The notes: generated by a model from the letters alone, not told the origin. 64,000 nt of DNA from Acidaminococcaceae bacterium (GCA_944390935.1 CALXRU010000006.1:1-64000); one strand, 5' to 3'; numbered from the stretch's first letter, positions 1-11,112 are shown. Numbers and translations are program-made.

Positions 1-3000
1 TGGCGTACCATAACTTCAATGTGCTTGTCGTTAATTTCTACGCCCTGAGATTTGTAAACGCCGAGTACCTGCTGTACAAGGTAACGCTGGGTTGCGCGCA
101 CGCCGCTGATGCGGATAATGTCGTGCGGGTTCAGCGAGCCTTCGGTCAGGCGGTCGCCTTTTTCAATTTCCTGGCCTTCGGTAACGGCAAGTTTAGCGCC
201 GTACGGGATAGCGTAAACTTCTTCCATACCGTCTTTGTCGGTAATGGTAATTTTACGCTGGCCGCCTTCTTCGGCGATATGCACGGTGCCGCTGACTTCT
301 GCCAGAATGCCCGGGTGTTTCGGTTTGCGTGCTTCGAACAGTTCTTCAACACGCGGCAGACCCTGGGTGATATCGTCGCCGCCGGCAACGCCGCCGGTGT
401 GGAACGTACGCATGGTAAGCTGCGTGCCCGGTTCGCCGATAGCCTGCGCTGCAATGGTGCCGACTGCTTCGCCGACGTCAACATTTCTGTCGGTAGCAAG
501 GTTGCGGCCATAGCATTTGCGGCATACGCCGACTTTGGATTTGCAGTTAAGCACGCTGCGGATTTTAACGGTTTCGCGCAGGGACGCGATTTTGTCTGCC
601 ATATCTTCGGTAACATAATCGTTGATATGGTACAGCACGTTGCCGTTTTCGTCCAGAATATCTTCGGCAAGGTTACGGCCAACAATGCGGTCACGCAGGG
701 ACTCGATGACGGTCTGTTTGTTCTTGCCTTCGGTAATGGCGCCGATTTCGATGCCTTCGATAGCGTTGTTGCGCACTTTCATCTCGCGGACGGTGCCGTC
801 TGCAAGGATTGCGTCAATCATTTCTTCGGTGTAGGTGTCTTTAGCGGCCGCCAGCACTTCGCCTGCTGCGTTGACAACGTCTTCGGCAACTTCCTTACCG
901 TTGAAGTGGCGCATCAGGTGATCCTTCAGCACTTTGTTGGCATCTTCATCGCTGATGTTGATAGCCACGGTTTCGGTTGCTTCGCCGTCCATGTCGTCGG
1001 TAGCATACAGGGTTACTTCAAGCACATGGCCTGCAATAAGTTTGTTGTAAATATCTTCCGTAATAACGGTATCCGCTTCGGCAATCAAATCGCCGGTAAC
1101 AGGGTTTGCCACACCTGCAGCAAGGTTTCTGCCGACAACGGTTTCACGCAGTTTGTTCTGGCTTGCGCCGAGGGTCTGTTTGCACAGGCGACTGCGTTCT
1201 TTAACAAGGTTAAAGCTTACAACGTCGCAGTCATCCTCGCGGACGATAACGTCCTGAGCAACGTCTACAAGGCGGCGGGTAAGGTAACCGGAGTCTGCGG
1301 TACGCAGTGCGGTATCAGCCAAACCTTTGCGCGCACCGTGGGTGGAAATGAAGTATTCCAATACGGTTAAGCCTTCGCGGAAGTTTGCTTTGATAGGACG
1401 GTCGATAATACGGCCGGACGGGTCGGCCATCAAGCCGCGCATACCTGCCAGCTGACGGATCTGCTGGGTGTTGCCGCGGGCACCGGAGTCAGCCATCATG
1501 TTCAGGGAATTGAATTTATCCATGGTGGCGCTCATCAGTTTGGCGGTAACGTCGTCGGTTGCCTGGCTCCAGATTTCGATAACCTTGCGGTAACGTTCGT
1601 CCTCGCTCATCAAGCCGCGGCGGAACATGCGCTCGGTTTTATCAATCTGTTTTTCTGCGTCAGCAAGAATCTGCTGTTTTTCTCTCGGGATTTTGATATC
1701 GGATACGGCGATGGAAATACCTGCCTTGCAAGCGTTGTCATAACCGTTCTTTTTAACGATATCAAGGATTTCGGCAGTGCGCAGGTTGCCGAACAGTTTA
1801 TGCGCTTTGGCAACGAGGTTGCCCAGTTCTTTTTTGTTAATCAGTTTGCTTAAATGCCAAACTTTAACATTTTCGCCGGCAGCGTTCTTTTCGGTTTCCT
1901 GATGGAAGTATTGCAGTTCCTTCGGCAAATCCTCATTGAACATGATGTTGCCCGGCGTGGTGCTTACAAGGCTTACACCTTCGTTGCTCGGCTCGCCGTA
2001 AATATCCTTGTTGGGGATATAAACTTTAATGCGTGCCTGCAAATCAATAACCTTGTGGAAGTATGCCAGCATTGCTTCTTCAACGCTGCTGAAACGCATG
2101 CCTTCGCCTTTGGCGCCTTCCTTAACCATGGTGATGTAGTAGGAACCCAAAACCATATCCTGCGTCGGTACGGCAACAGGTTTGCCGTCTTTCGGAGCAA
2201 GGATGTTGTTAACGGAAAGCATCAAAATTCTGGCTTCTGCCTGCGCTTCCGCGGACAGCGGCAGATGCACAGCCATTTGGTCACCGTCGAAGTCGGCGTT
2301 GAACGCGGTACATACCAACGGATGCAGTTTGATGGCACGGCCTTCGGTAAGGATAGGCTCGAATGCCTGAATACCAAGGCGGTGCAGCGTCGGTGCACGG
2401 TTCAGGAATACAGGATGCTCTTTAATAACTTCTTCGAGCACGTCCCAAACGACGTTGTTGGCACGTTCCACCATGCGTTTAGCGTTTTTGATATTGGTTG
2501 CCTGGCCGCTCTGGACAAGGCGTTTCATTACAAAAGGTTTAAACAGCTCCAGTGCCATTTCCTTCGGCAGGCCGCACTGGTGCATTTTCAGTTCAGGGCC
2601 TACAACGATAACGGAACGGCCGGAGTAGTCAACACGTTTACCCAGAAGGTTCTGTCGGAAACGGCCCTGTTTGCCTTTCAGCATATCGGAAAGGGATTTT
2701 AACGGACGGTTGCCCGGGCCGGTTACCGGACGGCCGCGGCGGCCGTTGTCGATAAGAGCGTCAACTGCTTCCTGCAGCATACGTTTTTCGTTGCGGACGA
2801 TGATATCAGGCGCGTTAAGCTCCAGCAAACGTTTTAAACGGTTGTTGCGGTTGATAACGCGGCGGTACAAATCGTTCAGGTCGGAGGTTGCAAAACGTCC
2901 GCCGTCCAGCTGTACCATCGGGCGCAGTTCCGGCGGGATAACCGGTACAACGTCCAGAATCATCCATTCCGGCTTGTTGCCGGATTTCAGGAATGCTTCG

Positions 3001-3638
3001 CAGACTTCAAGACGGCGTACAGCGCGGATTTTGCGCTGGCCGCTTACTTCTTTCAGTTCTGCGCGCAGCTCTGCCGTAAGTGACGGCAGGTCGATTTCCT
3101 GCAATAAGGTTTTGATAGCCTGCGCGCCCATGCCTACTTTGAAGGCATTGCCGTATTTGTCGCGGGCTTCAATGTATTCGCTTTCGGTTAAAAGCTGTTT
3201 TTTGGTAAGCGGCGTGGTGCCGGGGTCCAAAACAATGTAGTTGGCAAAGTATAAAACTTTTTCCAGGGAGCGCGGGGAGATATCGAGAATCAGCCCCATG
3301 CGGCTCGGGATGCCTTTAAAGTACCAGATATGGGATACAGGCGCAGCCAGTTCAATATGGCCCATACGCTCGCGGCGTACTTTGGCGCGGGTTACTTCAA
3401 CGCCGCACTTGTCGCACACAATGCCTTTATAGCGTATTCTTTTGTATTTGCCGCAATGGCATTCCCAGTCTTTGGTAGGCCCGAAAATTCTTTCGCAGAA
3501 CAGGCCGTCACGTTCCGGCTTTAAGGTTCTGTAATTGATGGTTTCCGGTTTTTTTACTTCGCCATAGGACCAAGCCCTGATTTGCTCCGGTGAAGCCAGG
3601 CCGATACGCATAGATTCAAAATTATTTACGTCTAACAA
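1..3638 (-). CDS. rpoC: DNA-directed RNA polymerase subunit beta' (C-terminus cut by window edge)
   Basis: Largest catalytic subunit of RNA polymerase. About 1212 residues are visible; the extreme C-terminus lies beyond base 1. I place the start at a TTG (3638-3636) giving [13 protein letters not shown], with GGGAG upstream and 17 nt after the rpoB stop. Zinc ribbon cysteines are C60, C62, C75, C78; the catalytic Mg-binding [12 protein letters not shown] is near residues 446-457. The second zinc site region ([19 protein letters not shown]) is near residue 1035. Just before it the protein carries three related modules of the form GRNLA-x-D-x-G-x-V-I, at about residues 833, 912 and 985, where one or two would be expected. 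Identification is certain; the start codon is inferred. Confidence 0.97.
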   Translation of the reverse strand, partial: MLDVNNFESMRIGLASPEQIRAWSYGEVKKPETINYRTLKPERDGLFCERIFGPTKDWECHCGKYKRIRYKGIVCDKCGVEVTRAKVRRERMGHIELAAPVSHIWYFKGIPSRMGLILDISPRSLEKVLYFANYIVLDPGTTPLTKKQLLTESEYIEARDKYGNAFKVGMGAQAIKTLLQEIDLPSLTAELRAELKEVSGQRKIRAVRRLEVCEAFLKSGNKPEWMILDVVPVIPPELRPMVQLDGGRFATSDLNDLYRRVINRNNRLKRLLELNAPDIIVRNEKRMLQEAVDALIDNGRRGRPVTGPGNRPLKSLSDMLKGKQGRFRQNLLGKRVDYSGRSVIVVGPELKMHQCGLPKEMALELFKPFVMKRLVQSGQATNIKNAKRMVERANNVVWDVLEEVIKEHPVFLNRAPTLHRLGIQAFEPILTEGRAIKLHPLVCTAFNADFDGDQMAVHLPLSAEAQAEARILMLSVNNILAPKDGKPVAVPTQDMVLGSYYITMVKEGAKGEGMRFSSVEEAMLAYFHKVIDLQARIKVYIPNKDIYGEPSNEGVSLVSTTPGNIMFNEDLPKELQYFHQETEKNAAGENVKVWHLSKLINKKELGNLVAKAHKLFGNLRTAEILDIVKKNGYDNACKAGISIAVSDIKIPREKQQILADAEKQIDKTERMFRRGLMSEDERYRKVIEIWSQATDDVTAKLMSATMDKFNSLNMMADSGARGNTQQIRQLAGMRGLMADPSGRIIDRPIKANFREGLTVLEYFISTHGARKGLADTALRTADSGYLTRRLVDVAQDVIVREDDCDVVSFNLVKERSRLCKQTLGASQNKLRETVVGRNLAAGVANPVTGDLIAEADTVITEDIYNKLIAGHVLEVTLYATDDMDGEATETVAINISDEDANKVLKDHLMRHFNGKEVAEDVVNAAGEVLAAAKDTYTEEMIDAILADGTVREMKVRNNAIEGIEIGAITEGKNKQTVIESLRDRIVGRNLAEDILDENGNVLYHINDYVTEDMADKIASLRETVKIRSVLNCKSKVGVCRKCYGRNLATDRNVDVGEAVGTIAAQAIGEPGTQLTMRTFHTGGVAGGDDITQGLPRVEELFEARKPKHPGILAEVSGTVHIAEEGGQRKITITDKDGMEEVYAIPYGAKLAVTEGQEIEKGDRLTEGSLNPHDIIRISGVRATQRYLVQQVLGVYKSQGVEINDKHIEVMVR

Positions 3639-3655
3639 GAACCGATCGCTCCCTT

Positions 3656-6600
3656 CTATTCCATATCTTCACTGGCGGCATCATCCGCATCTTTTGCTTC
3701 CATGTTCATGTTGCCGATATCGGCAATCAAATCAAAATCGGGGTCTTCCGCAGCATTTTCGTCGGTATCGGTGGTGTAGTCATCCTGCACATCCGTATCG
3801 GGCGGTGCGGGCAGTGCGCCGTCGATATCGAGGTCAAGCCTGCGGGCGGTTTCGTTAATATCGTCGTCGGTGTCACGCAGGGAAATTTCTTCCTCGTCCT
3901 CGTTAAGTACTTTGATATCAAGGCCAATGGACTGAAGCTCTTTGATAAGTACCTTGAAGGATTCCGGAACGCCAGGTTCAGGAACGTTTTCGCCTTTAAC
4001 GATTGCTTCGTAGGTTTTAACACGGCCGACAACGTCGTCGGATTTTACGGTTAAGATTTCCTGCAAAGTATAAGCTGCGCCGTATGCTTCCAGCGCCCAA
4101 ACTTCCATCTCGCCGAAGCGTTGGCCGCCGAACTGTGCCTTGCCGCCCAGCGGCTGCTGGGTAACGAGGGAGTACGGGCCGGTGCTGCGGGCATGGATTT
4201 TATCGTCAACAAGGTGATGCAGCTTGAGCATGTAGGTTAAGCCGACGGTAACAGGGTTATCGAACGGTTCGCCGGTGCGGCCGTCGTACAGCGTGGTTTT
4301 GGCGCTGCGGTCGATGCCTGCAAGGTCAAGCGCGTCGTTGATGTCTTTTTCGTGCGCGCCGTCGAATACCGGTACGGAAATCTGTACGGCTTTGATGGGT
4401 TTATCACCGAATTTGCCGATTTCCACGGTTTCCGGAAGACCGTATTTGTCAACATCGTAGCCAACGCCGGTCAAGCGTTCAACAAGGCCTTCGGCGTTGT
4501 TTTCGATCTGCATGCCGAGTGCGCGTGCTGCCCAGCCCAGATGGTTTTCCAGAATTTGTCCGATATTCATACGGGAAGGTACGCCCAACGGGTTCAGCAC
4601 AATCTGTACCGGTTCGCCGCTCGGCAGGAACGGCATATCTTCACGGCGCATAATGCGGGAAATAACGCCCTTGTTGCCGTGACGGCCTGCCATTTTATCG
4701 CCGACGGAAATTTTACGTTTCTGCGCAATGTGTACGCGTACCTGCTGGTTAACTCCCGGCGGCAGTTCGTCGCCGTTTTCGCGGGTGAACACTTTAACGC
4801 TGACGATTTTACCTGCTTCGCCGTGCGGAACGCGCAGGGAGCTGTCGCGTACTTCGCGTGCTTTTTCGCCGAAGATGGCGCGCAGCAGGCGTTCTTCCGC
4901 GGTAAGCTCGGTTTCGCCTTTCGGAGTTACCTTGCCGACGAGGATATCGCCCGGGCGTACTTCCGCACCGATGCGGATAATGCCGCGTTCGTCAAGGTCC
5001 TTCAGCGCATCGTCGGATACGTTCGGGATATCGCGGGTGATTTCTTCTTCGCCCAGTTTGGTATCGCGTGCGTCGCAGTCGTATTCTTCAATATGGATGG
5101 AAGTAAAGACATCAGCCTTTACCAAATCTTCGCTGAGGAGGATAGCATCCTCGTAGTTGTAGCCTTCCCAAGGCATATAGGCAACGATTACGTTGTAGCC
5201 GAGTGCCAGTTCGCCATGGTCGGTTGCAGGGCCGTCAGCCAGAACCTGGCCTTTAACAACCTTGTCGCCTTTATAAACAATCGGGCGCTGGTTTACGCAG
5301 GTGCCCTGGTTGGAGCGTTTGAATTTCAGCACGCTGTATTTATCAACGCTGCCGTCTTCCGTGCGGACGATGATTTCATCGCCGGTAACGCGCTCTACAA
5401 CACCGGCATTTTTAGCCAGAATGCAGACGCCGGAGTCAACGGCAACTTTGTATTCCATACCGGTACCGATAATAGGAGCCTGAGTGCAGAGCAAAGGCAC
5501 AGCCTGACGCTGCATGTTGGCACCCATGAGTGCGCGGTTCGCGTCGTCGTTTTCGAGGAACGGAATCAGCGCGGTAGCGATGGATACAACCTGTTTAGGC
5601 GAAACGTCCATGAAGTCCACCTGGTCAGGCGGCAGGGAAAGTACTTCGTTCTGGTAACGTGCGGTTACACGTTCGCCTTCAAAGTAGCCTTCGTCATTCA
5701 ACGGTTCGTTGGCCTGCGCAATAATGTAATTATCTTCTTCATCAGCCGTCAGGTAAACGATTTCATCGGTTACGCGGCGGTTTTCCTTATCAACGCGGCG
5801 GTACGGGGTTTCCATAAAGCCGTATTTGTTAATAACCGCAAAGGTGGAGAGAGAACCGATAAGGCCGATGTTCGGGCCTTCAGGGGTCTCAATCGGGCAC
5901 ATACGGCCATAGTGGGAGTGGTGTACGTCGCGGACTTCGTAGCCTGCACGTTCACGGCTCAAACCACCGGGTCCCAGTGCGGAAAGACGGCGTTTGTGGG
6001 TCAGCTCTGCCAGCGGGTTGTTCTGGTCCATAAACTGGGACAGCTGGCTGCTGCCGAAAAATTCTTTAATTGCTGCCACTACCGGGCGGATGTTAATCAG
6101 CGCCTGCGGCGTGATAACGTCAACGTCCTGAATGGTCATACGTTCTTTTACAACGCGTTCCATACGGGCAAGGCCGATGCGGAACTGGTTCTGCAGAAGT
6201 TCGCCGACACGGCGTACACGGCGGTTGCCCAGATGGTCGATATCATCGCCGGTGCCAAGCCCGTCCATCAGGTTCAGCAGATAGCCGAAGGAGGCCAGCA
6301 CATCTTCCACCGTAATGGTGCGGTGGTCTTCCGGAATATCGGAAGTGCAGATGAGCTTCATCGTCTGCTCTTTAACGCGGATGAACGCTTCTTTCAGGCC
6401 GGGGCCTGCAAAAATGCCGCTCTGTTCAATTTTATCAATCGCATCCATGTCAATTTTGCTGCCGGCTTCAACAATAATTTCACCGGTAGCGGTATCAACC
6501 AGCGGCTGGTCAAGCACTTTGTCCAGCAGGCGGCGGCGCCAGCCGAGTTTTTTGTTCAGCTTATAGCGACCTACGCTTGCAAGGTCATAGCGTTTGTTGT

Positions 6601-7375
6601 CAAAGAAGGTTGCTTCAATCAGCTGGGAGGCGTTTTCCAGAGTAGGAGGTTCGCCCGGGCGCAGCTTTTTGTAGATTTCAATCAGCGCTTCTTCGCGGGT
6701 AGTAGTGGTATCTCTTTCCAGCGTTGCTGCAACGGAAGGATGGTTGTTGAACAGCGCTAAAATATCGTCGTTGTTGGTTAAGCCCATGGCGCGCAGCAAA
6801 ACGGTTGCCGGCAGCTTTCTGGTACGGTCAACGCGCGCGTAAATAACGTCGTTCAGGTCGGTTTCATATTCAATCCATGCACCACGGTTAGGAATGACTG
6901 TTGTACCGTACATTTTTTTGCCGCTGGGGTCCATCGTTACGGCGTAATAAACGCCCGGGGAACGTACCAGCTGGCTGACGATTACACGTTCGGCACCGTT
7001 GATTACAAAAGTACCGGTTTCCGTCATCAGCGGAAAATCGCCCATGAATACTTTGGATTCTTTAATCTCGCCGGTATCTTTATACAGAAGGCGCACGTTT
7101 ACATTTAACGGCGCAGAATAGGAAGCATCGCGTTCCTTGCATTCTTCTACTGTATATTTAGGCTCACCGAGAGTAAAGCCTTCAAAGGAAAGTTCTAAAT
7201 TACCTGTAAAATCTTTAATAGGAGAAATGTCATGGAAAATTTCGCAAAGACCTTCTCGCATGAACCACTCATACGATTTTCTTTGGATGTCAATCAAATG
7301 AGGCATTGGCAATACTTCATTGATTCTGGCATAACTGTACCGAGTCCTATTACCTACGGGAACCGGTTTAAACAT
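3656..7375 (-). CDS. rpoB: DNA-directed RNA polymerase subunit beta
   Basis: Beta subunit of RNA polymerase, 1239 aa from ATG 7375 ([18 protein letters not shown]); a GTG four codons upstream (7387) is possible but the purine-rich AAGGGGTGAGGG sits better for the ATG. The rifampicin-region signature is visible ([20 protein letters not shown], then [17 protein letters not shown]), as are the conserved GEKAREVRD and [17 protein letters not shown] blocks. The C-terminus is a long acidic tail rich in Asp and Glu after the usual SIGLDIKVL segment. It precedes rpoC by 17 nt. A terminator after rplL and a second hairpin in its leader suggest that it is not simply co-transcribed with rplL. Confidence 0.97.
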   Translation of the reverse strand: MFKPVPVGNRTRYSYARINEVLPMPHLIDIQRKSYEWFMREGLCEIFHDISPIKDFTGNLELSFEGFTLGEPKYTVEECKERDASYSAPLNVNVRLLYKDTGEIKESKVFMGDFPLMTETGTFVINGAERVIVSQLVRSPGVYYAVTMDPSGKKMYGTTVIPNRGAWIEYETDLNDVIYARVDRTRKLPATVLLRAMGLTNNDDILALFNNHPSVAATLERDTTTTREEALIEIYKKLRPGEPPTLENASQLIEATFFDNKRYDLASVGRYKLNKKLGWRRRLLDKVLDQPLVDTATGEIIVEAGSKIDMDAIDKIEQSGIFAGPGLKEAFIRVKEQTMKLICTSDIPEDHRTITVEDVLASFGYLLNLMDGLGTGDDIDHLGNRRVRRVGELLQNQFRIGLARMERVVKERMTIQDVDVITPQALINIRPVVAAIKEFFGSSQLSQFMDQNNPLAELTHKRRLSALGPGGLSRERAGYEVRDVHHSHYGRMCPIETPEGPNIGLIGSLSTFAVINKYGFMETPYRRVDKENRRVTDEIVYLTADEEDNYIIAQANEPLNDEGYFEGERVTARYQNEVLSLPPDQVDFMDVSPKQVVSIATALIPFLENDDANRALMGANMQRQAVPLLCTQAPIIGTGMEYKVAVDSGVCILAKNAGVVERVTGDEIIVRTEDGSVDKYSVLKFKRSNQGTCVNQRPIVYKGDKVVKGQVLADGPATDHGELALGYNVIVAYMPWEGYNYEDAILLSEDLVKADVFTSIHIEEYDCDARDTKLGEEEITRDIPNVSDDALKDLDERGIIRIGAEVRPGDILVGKVTPKGETELTAEERLLRAIFGEKAREVRDSSLRVPHGEAGKIVSVKVFTRENGDELPPGVNQQVRVHIAQKRKISVGDKMAGRHGNKGVISRIMRREDMPFLPSGEPVQIVLNPLGVPSRMNIGQILENHLGWAARALGMQIENNAEGLVERLTGVGYDVDKYGLPETVEIGKFGDKPIKAVQISVPVFDGAHEKDINDALDLAGIDRSAKTTLYDGRTGEPFDNPVTVGLTYMLKLHHLVDDKIHARSTGPYSLVTQQPLGGKAQFGGQRFGEMEVWALEAYGAAYTLQEILTVKSDDVVGRVKTYEAIVKGENVPEPGVPESFKVLIKELQSIGLDIKVLNEDEEEISLRDTDDDINETARRLDLDIDGALPAPPDTDVQDDYTTDTDENAAEDPDFDLIADIGNMNMEAKDADDAASEDME

Positions 7376-7637
7376 GTAATCCCTCACCCCTTAATAATGT
7401 ATGTTGTCAGGCAGACTTAAACAAGCACGTTTTAACCATGACAAAAAAAGCAAGGCTCCAAACCATATTCAGGACCTTGCATATTGTCTTTGATGAACGC
7501 ACTTCATCCAAATCCGTATAAGCCGGAACGGTGCCCAACCACTGAACCCCCAATACCGGTTGTCAATACCTGCAAACTACTAATGTTGTAGTATAATATG
7601 CTATCATATCTTTGCTAAATTGTCAACCTTTCGGGCA
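7376..7637 (-). promoter_or_regulatory. rpoB leader region with internal hairpin followed by T-run
   Basis: Gene-free stretch between rplL and rpoB. On the minus strand a TTGACA (7626-7621) is followed 17 nt later by TAGCAT, so an rpoB promoter may lie here, though the -10 is weak. Further down, GCAAGGTCC pairs with GGAGCCTTGC (7480-7450, one bulged G) and is followed by seven T (7449-7443), which has the form of an intrinsic terminator about 70 nt upstream of rpoB. A CCG/CGG hairpin lies before it. This could be an attenuator that sets the rpoB/rplL ratio; the role is inferred from position only. Confidence 0.45.
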
Positions 7638-7673
7638 TAAAAAAATTCCGCTGCGTCTGCAGCGGAATTTTTA
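7638..7673 (-). terminator. Intrinsic terminator downstream of rplL
   Basis: AAATTCCGCTGC, a 4-nt loop, and GCAGCGGAATTT form a perfect 12-bp stem followed by a T-run on the minus strand. It lies 18 nt past the rplL stop and would end or attenuate the rplKAJL transcript. Confidence 0.85.
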
Positions 7674-7691
7674 TAACCTGTTAAGGTTAAA

Positions 7692-8063
7692 TTATTTAAT
7701 TTCTACGGAAGCGCCAGCTTCTTCGAGTTTAGCTTTGAGAGCTTCAGCGTCAGCTTTGGAGATTTTTTCTTTAACAGCTTTCGGAGCTTCGTCAACGATA
7801 GCTTTAGCTTCTTTCAGGCCCAGGCCGGTTACTTCGCGAACAACTTTGATTACGTTGATTTTGCCAGCACCAGCAGAGGTCAGGATTACGTCGAATTCGG
7901 ATTTTTCTTCAGCAGCAGCAGCGCCACCAGCAGCCGGAGCAGCAGCAACAGCTACCGGAGCAGCAGCGGATACGCCGAATTTTTCTTCCAGAGCTTTAAC
8001 GAGTTCGGAAAGTTCGAGGACGGTCATGGATTCAATAGCTTCGATGATTTGTTCTTTATTCAT
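7692..8063 (-). CDS. rplL: 50S ribosomal protein L7/L12
   Basis: Stalk protein of the large ribosomal subunit that recruits translational GTPases, 123 aa, the usual length. N-terminal dimerisation domain ([20 protein letters not shown]), an Ala/Gly-rich hinge around residues 38-55, then the globular domain with [21 protein letters not shown] chose ATG 8063 because GGAGGT sits 7 nt upstream; an in-frame ATG at 8078 has no such site. It lies 66 nt after rplJ, the usual rplJL pair, and is followed by a strong terminator. Confidence 0.97.
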   Translation of the reverse strand: MNKEQIIEAIESMTVLELSELVKALEEKFGVSAAAPVAVAAAPAAGGAAAAEEKSEFDVILTSAGAGKINVIKVVREVTGLGLKEAKAIVDEAPKAVKEKISKADAEALKAKLEEAGASVEIK

Positions 8064-8129
8064 TATAGTTACCTCCATAAATTAGATGTTAATCTTTTAA
8101 TTTAAATTTGTTATGCAATCAGCATTTCA

Positions 8130-8654
8130 TTATGCGGATTCTTTTTGTTTGCGTACTGCTTCAAGAGCATATACGACATTGCGGATAGTACCCTGAAGTA
8201 CATTGACGAAACCGGAAATAGGAGCGTTCATGCTGCCAAGCATTTTGGCGATGAGTACTTCTTTCGGCGGCAGTTCTGCCAGAGCTTTGATAGCTGCTTC
8301 GTCGATAACTTTGCCGTCAAGCACACCTGCTTTAATAACAAGTGCTTTGTTTTCTTTAGCAAATTCGCTAACGATTTTTGCTACGGAAACAGGATCTTCC
8401 GGAGCTACCGCAATAGCGGTGTTCTTTTCGAGAACCGGTTCAAGTCCTTCAATGCCTGCTTCCTGTGCTGCAATACGGAGCAGAGTGTTTTTAACTACAA
8501 CGTAGGTAACACCGGCTTCACGCATTTTGCGGCGCAATGCAGTATCCTGTGCAACAGTTAAACCGCAGAAGTCAACCAGGATGGTTGCTTTGGAGCTTGC
8601 GAGAAGCTCTTTGATCTCTGCAACTTTAGCTGCTTTTTCAGGTCTAATTGCCAT
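8130..8654 (-). CDS. rplJ: 50S ribosomal protein L10
   Basis: L10 anchors the L7/L12 dimers to the ribosome at the GTPase centre. 174 aa, with the typical N-terminal region (MAIRPEKAAKVAEIKELL), ILVDFCGLTVAQDTALRRKM, and VVVKNTLLRIAAQEAG. The C-terminal helix (NVVYALEAVRKQKE) is the L12 binding segment. The upstream 170 nt contain an L10-type leader, so autogenous control by the L10-L12 complex is likely. Translation start ATG with a GGGGGTG purine tract upstream. Confidence 0.97.
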   Translation of the reverse strand: MAIRPEKAAKVAEIKELLASSKATILVDFCGLTVAQDTALRRKMREAGVTYVVVKNTLLRIAAQEAGIEGLEPVLEKNTAIAVAPEDPVSVAKIVSEFAKENKALVIKAGVLDGKVIDEAAIKALAELPPKEVLIAKMLGSMNAPISGFVNVLQGTIRNVVYALEAVRKQKESA

Positions 8655-8697
8655 ACATCTGCACCCCCTTCTTTATTTTGATATTTTTTATTAAATC

Positions 8698-8815
8698 AAA
8701 AAGACCTCTCGGCCGCAGCCGGAGGTCGCGAAGGTCTATCTTCAACGTCTCCAACCTCGGCTGGCGCTACGCTTACGCGGCTGTGCCGCACCTGCTGTCT
8801 ATGGCCCGATTATCT
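8698..8815 (-). ncRNA. Ribosomal protein L10 leader (autoregulatory mRNA element)
   Basis: Between rplA and rplJ the minus strand reads AGACAGCAGGTGC, then a GC-rich arm, CCAGCCGAGGTTGG, and finally GACCTC-CGGC / GCCG-A-GAGGTC (8727-8703) with a T-run. The CAGCAGGTG and GCCGAGGT blocks and the final hairpin match the known L10 leader family, which binds the L10-L12 complex. The last hairpin looks like an intrinsic terminator, so control may be at transcription. Boundaries are approximate. Confidence 0.75.
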
Positions 8816-8829
8816 TCTGATTTATAAAA

Positions 8830-9531
8830 TTATTTGTCGCTGTTAGCCTTCAGAACGTCAATTTTAACGCCGGGGCCCATGGTAGTGGAAAGAGTGATGG
8901 TTTTCATGTACTGGCCTTTAGCTCCGGAAGGTTTAACTTTTACCAGAGTGTCGGCAAGTGCAATGTAGTTAGCCAGGAGCTGTTCGTCAGTGAAGGAAAC
9001 TTTGCCGATAGGAGCCTGTACGTTACCTGCTTTATCGGTGCGGTACTCAATTTTACCGGATTTAATTTCGTTTACTGCACGGGTTACGTCCATGGTTACG
9101 GTACCAACCTTCGGGTTAGGCATCAAGCCTTTAGGACCGAGAATTTTACCGAGACGGCCAACCATGCCCATCATGTCAGGGGTTGCTACGCAGACATCAA
9201 AGTCAGTCCAGCCGCCCTGAATTTTAGCGACATATTCTTCACCGCCAACAAAATCTGCGCCTGCTGCTTCAGCTTCAGCAACTTTGGGGCCTTTGGCAAA
9301 TACCAGAACGGTTTTGCTTTTGCCGGTGCCGTGCGGAAGAACCATAGCGCCGCGAACCTGCTGGTCAGCGTATTTAGGGTTAACACCGAGTTTGAAGGAT
9401 ACTTCAACGGTGCTGTCAAATTTGGTTACGTTAGTTTTCTTTACTAATTCTACTGCTTCTTTCGGAGAATAGAATTTGTCAGCTTCGATAAGTTTCAAAG
9501 CTTCCTGGTATTTCTTGCTTCTTTTTGCCAT
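8830..9531 (-). CDS. rplA: 50S ribosomal protein L1
   Basis: Large-subunit L1 stalk protein, 233 aa, the usual length. Starts [19 protein letters not shown] 9531 has AGGAGG 10 nt upstream, and I reject a longer in-frame start at 9576. The signature [19 protein letters not shown] is present around residues 125-143, with [20 protein letters not shown] after it. It follows rplK by 64 nt and belongs to the rplKAJL unit; L1 of other bacteria represses its own operon. Confidence 0.97.
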   Translation of the reverse strand: MAKRSKKYQEALKLIEADKFYSPKEAVELVKKTNVTKFDSTVEVSFKLGVNPKYADQQVRGAMVLPHGTGKSKTVLVFAKGPKVAEAEAAGADFVGGEEYVAKIQGGWTDFDVCVATPDMMGMVGRLGKILGPKGLMPNPKVGTVTMDVTRAVNEIKSGKIEYRTDKAGNVQAPIGKVSFTDEQLLANYIALADTLVKVKPSGAKGQYMKTITLSTTMGPGVKIDVLKANSDK

Positions 9532-9595
9532 TAGTGCAATTCCTCCTATGTGGTGATAACGGCTTGTGCCTTCCACTTAATAAGGTTGACTAAAA

Positions 9596-10021
9596 TTAGT
9601 CAACTACGGTAATACCCATGCTGCGGGCAGTACCTTCAACCATTCTCATAGCAGCTTCGATGTCTGCTGCGTTGAGGTCAGCCATTTTGGTTTCGGCGAT
9701 TTCGCGGATTTTATCGCGGCCGAGGGTGGCTACTTTTTTCTTGTTAGGTTCGCCAGATGCTTTTTCCAGTCCGGCTGCTTTTTTCAAGAGAACCGGTGCC
9801 GGAGGAGTTTTGGTAATGAAAGTAAAGGAACGGTCTTCAAATACGGTAATTTCTACCGGGATGATAAGACCTGCCTGCTGAGCAGTACGTTCATTGAACT
9901 CCTTAACGAAAGCCATAATGTTTACACCGGCCTGGCCGAGTGCAGGGCCTACAGGAGGAGCCGGAGTAGCTTTACCAGCCGGTACCTGTAATTTTACCAT
10001 CTTAACGACTTTTTTCGGCAT
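9596..10021 (-). CDS. rplK: 50S ribosomal protein L11
   Basis: L11 of the GTPase-associated centre, 141 aa. The proline-rich N-terminus ([20 protein letters not shown]) and C-terminal rRNA-binding domain ([20 protein letters not shown]) are intact. AAGGAGGT lies 7 nt upstream of ATG 10021. It begins only 13 nt after nusG ends, so nusG and rplK are almost certainly co-transcribed. Confidence 0.97.
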   Translation of the reverse strand: MPKKVVKMVKLQVPAGKATPAPPVGPALGQAGVNIMAFVKEFNERTAQQAGLIIPVEITVFEDRSFTFITKTPPAPVLLKKAAGLEKASGEPNKKKVATLGRDKIREIAETKMADLNAADIEAAMRMVEGTARSMGITVVD

Positions 10022-10034
10022 TTATTACACCTCC

Positions 10035-10568
10035 TTATTCAGCTTCTTCAACTTGAGTAAAATCAACTTCAACAGGTGTTTCACGCCCAAACATGTCCAC
10101 AAGAACCTTCAGCTTGCCGCGTTCCTCGTTAATTTCGGAAACGCTGCCGAGGCATCCGGCAAACGGGCCGCTTTTAAGGCGCACAATCTGCTGTAATTGT
10201 AAATCAATTTTAGGACGGCTCTCCTCTACGCCCATAGAGCGCATAATCTGCTTAACCTCATCCTCGGTAAGAGGAATCGGCTTGGTGCCGGAGCCTACAA
10301 AACCGGTTACGCCTGGAGTGTTGCGGACGGCATACCAGCTGCGGTCGTTAACAATCATTTCCACCAGTACATAGCCCGGGAAAACCTTGCGCTGCACGCT
10401 GCGTCTTTTGCCGTCTTTTACTTCTATCTCATTTTCCATGGGTATTACAATGTTGAAAACTTCGTTTTCCATACCCAGGGAATGGACTTTGCGTTCCAGA
10501 TTTGCTTTTACTTTATTTTCGTAACCGGAATAAGTATGTATGACATACCAACGTTTTTCTGATTCCAT
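10035..10568 (-). CDS. nusG: Transcription termination/antitermination factor NusG
   Basis: NusG binds the RNA polymerase clamp and affects pausing and Rho- or ribosome-coupling. 177 aa: NGN domain from about residue 5 (RWYVIHTYSGYENKVKANLE), FPGYVLVEM near residue 65, and a C-terminal KOW domain (VRLKSGPFAGCLGSVSEIN). Upstream, AAGGAGG is unusually far (about 22 nt) from ATG 10568, and the gap contains a small GGGGA/TCCCC hairpin that could bring the site closer or restrict initiation. Between secE and rplK, as in most bacteria. Confidence 0.97.
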   Translation of the reverse strand: MESEKRWYVIHTYSGYENKVKANLERKVHSLGMENEVFNIVIPMENEIEVKDGKRRSVQRKVFPGYVLVEMIVNDRSWYAVRNTPGVTGFVGSGTKPIPLTEDEVKQIMRSMGVEESRPKIDLQLQQIVRLKSGPFAGCLGSVSEINEERGKLKVLVDMFGRETPVEVDFTQVEEAE

Positions 10569-10609
10569 ATCGGTGCCGGGGAATTACTCCCCTTCCTCCT
10601 TACTCAAAC

Positions 10610-10825
10610 TTATTGTAAAATCAACTGGAAAAGCCCAGCAAAAATACTGTCAATTACCCAGATCAGGATTGCTGAAAGGACAACGGCAATAAATACAACG
10701 ATTGTATGGGCAATAAGTTCTCGTCTGGTAGGCCAGGTCACTTTTTTTAGTTCAGATTTTGCTTCCCGCAGAAAGCGCATAATGCCGTTGGTGTCTTTCA
10801 CACCCGGTAATTCTGGAACGGCCAT
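10610..10825 (-). CDS. secE: Preprotein translocase subunit SecE
   Basis: Small essential SecYEG subunit, 71 aa with one membrane segment. The cytoplasmic amphipathic helix (FLREAKSELKKVTWPTRREL) carries the KKVTWP motif and is followed by a hydrophobic segment (about residues 42-65). Canonical position immediately upstream of nusG. Confidence 0.96.
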   Translation of the reverse strand: MAVPELPGVKDTNGIMRFLREAKSELKKVTWPTRRELIAHTIVVFIAVVLSAILIWVIDSIFAGLFQLILQ

Positions 10826-10872
10826 CTTTTCACATCCTTGCTAAAATACCTAGATAAACTCAAACACAAAGA

Positions 10873-11022
10873 TTATTTGGTTTCTTTATGTAAAGTGTGT
10901 TTTTTGCAAAATTTGCAGTACTTGTTGATCTCAATACGGTCCGGATCATTCTTTTTGTTTTTGTTAGTCTGGTAGTTGCGCTGTTTGCATTCAGTGCATG
11001 CCAAAGTAATCAAAGTACGCAT
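10873..11022 (-). CDS. rpmG: 50S ribosomal protein L33
   Basis: A 49-aa protein, [20 protein letters not shown], ending [10 protein letters not shown], read directly from the minus strand (ATG at 11022-11020, TAA at 10875-10873). The two CxxC pairs (CTEC near residue 9 and CKFC near residue 37) make this the zinc-binding (C+) form of L33. GAGAGGTG precedes the ATG. It is the first gene after a consensus promoter at 11076-11104 and heads the secE-nusG-rplKAJL unit, as in Firmicutes. Confidence 0.96.
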   Translation of the reverse strand: MRTLITLACTECKQRNYQTNKNKKNDPDRIEINKYCKFCKKHTLHKETK

Positions 11023-11075
11023 TCGTTACACCTCTCTTGCTGTCAAAATTGCTGGTCTGAAAATTTCACTAATAT

Positions 11076-11104
11076 AGAGTACCACAGTTAACGGGTTATG
11101 TCAA
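11076..11104 (-). promoter_or_regulatory. Sigma-A promoter of rpmG-secE-nusG-rpl operon
   Basis: Minus strand TTGACA (11104-11099), 17-nt spacer, TACTCT (11081-11076). It lies 54 nt upstream of the rpmG start and just beyond the tuf terminator. Confidence 0.75.
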
Positions 11105-11112
11105 CAATGTTT

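Noticed and set aside
21-1370. Long open frame of 449 codons on the plus strand
   Set aside because: It is antisense to rpoC, which is unmistakable on the other strand; the GC-biased codons of rpoC leave the opposite frame open. No ribosome site or known motif.
4352-6760. Open frame of 802 codons on the plus strand
   Set aside because: Antisense shadow of rpoB; same explanation.
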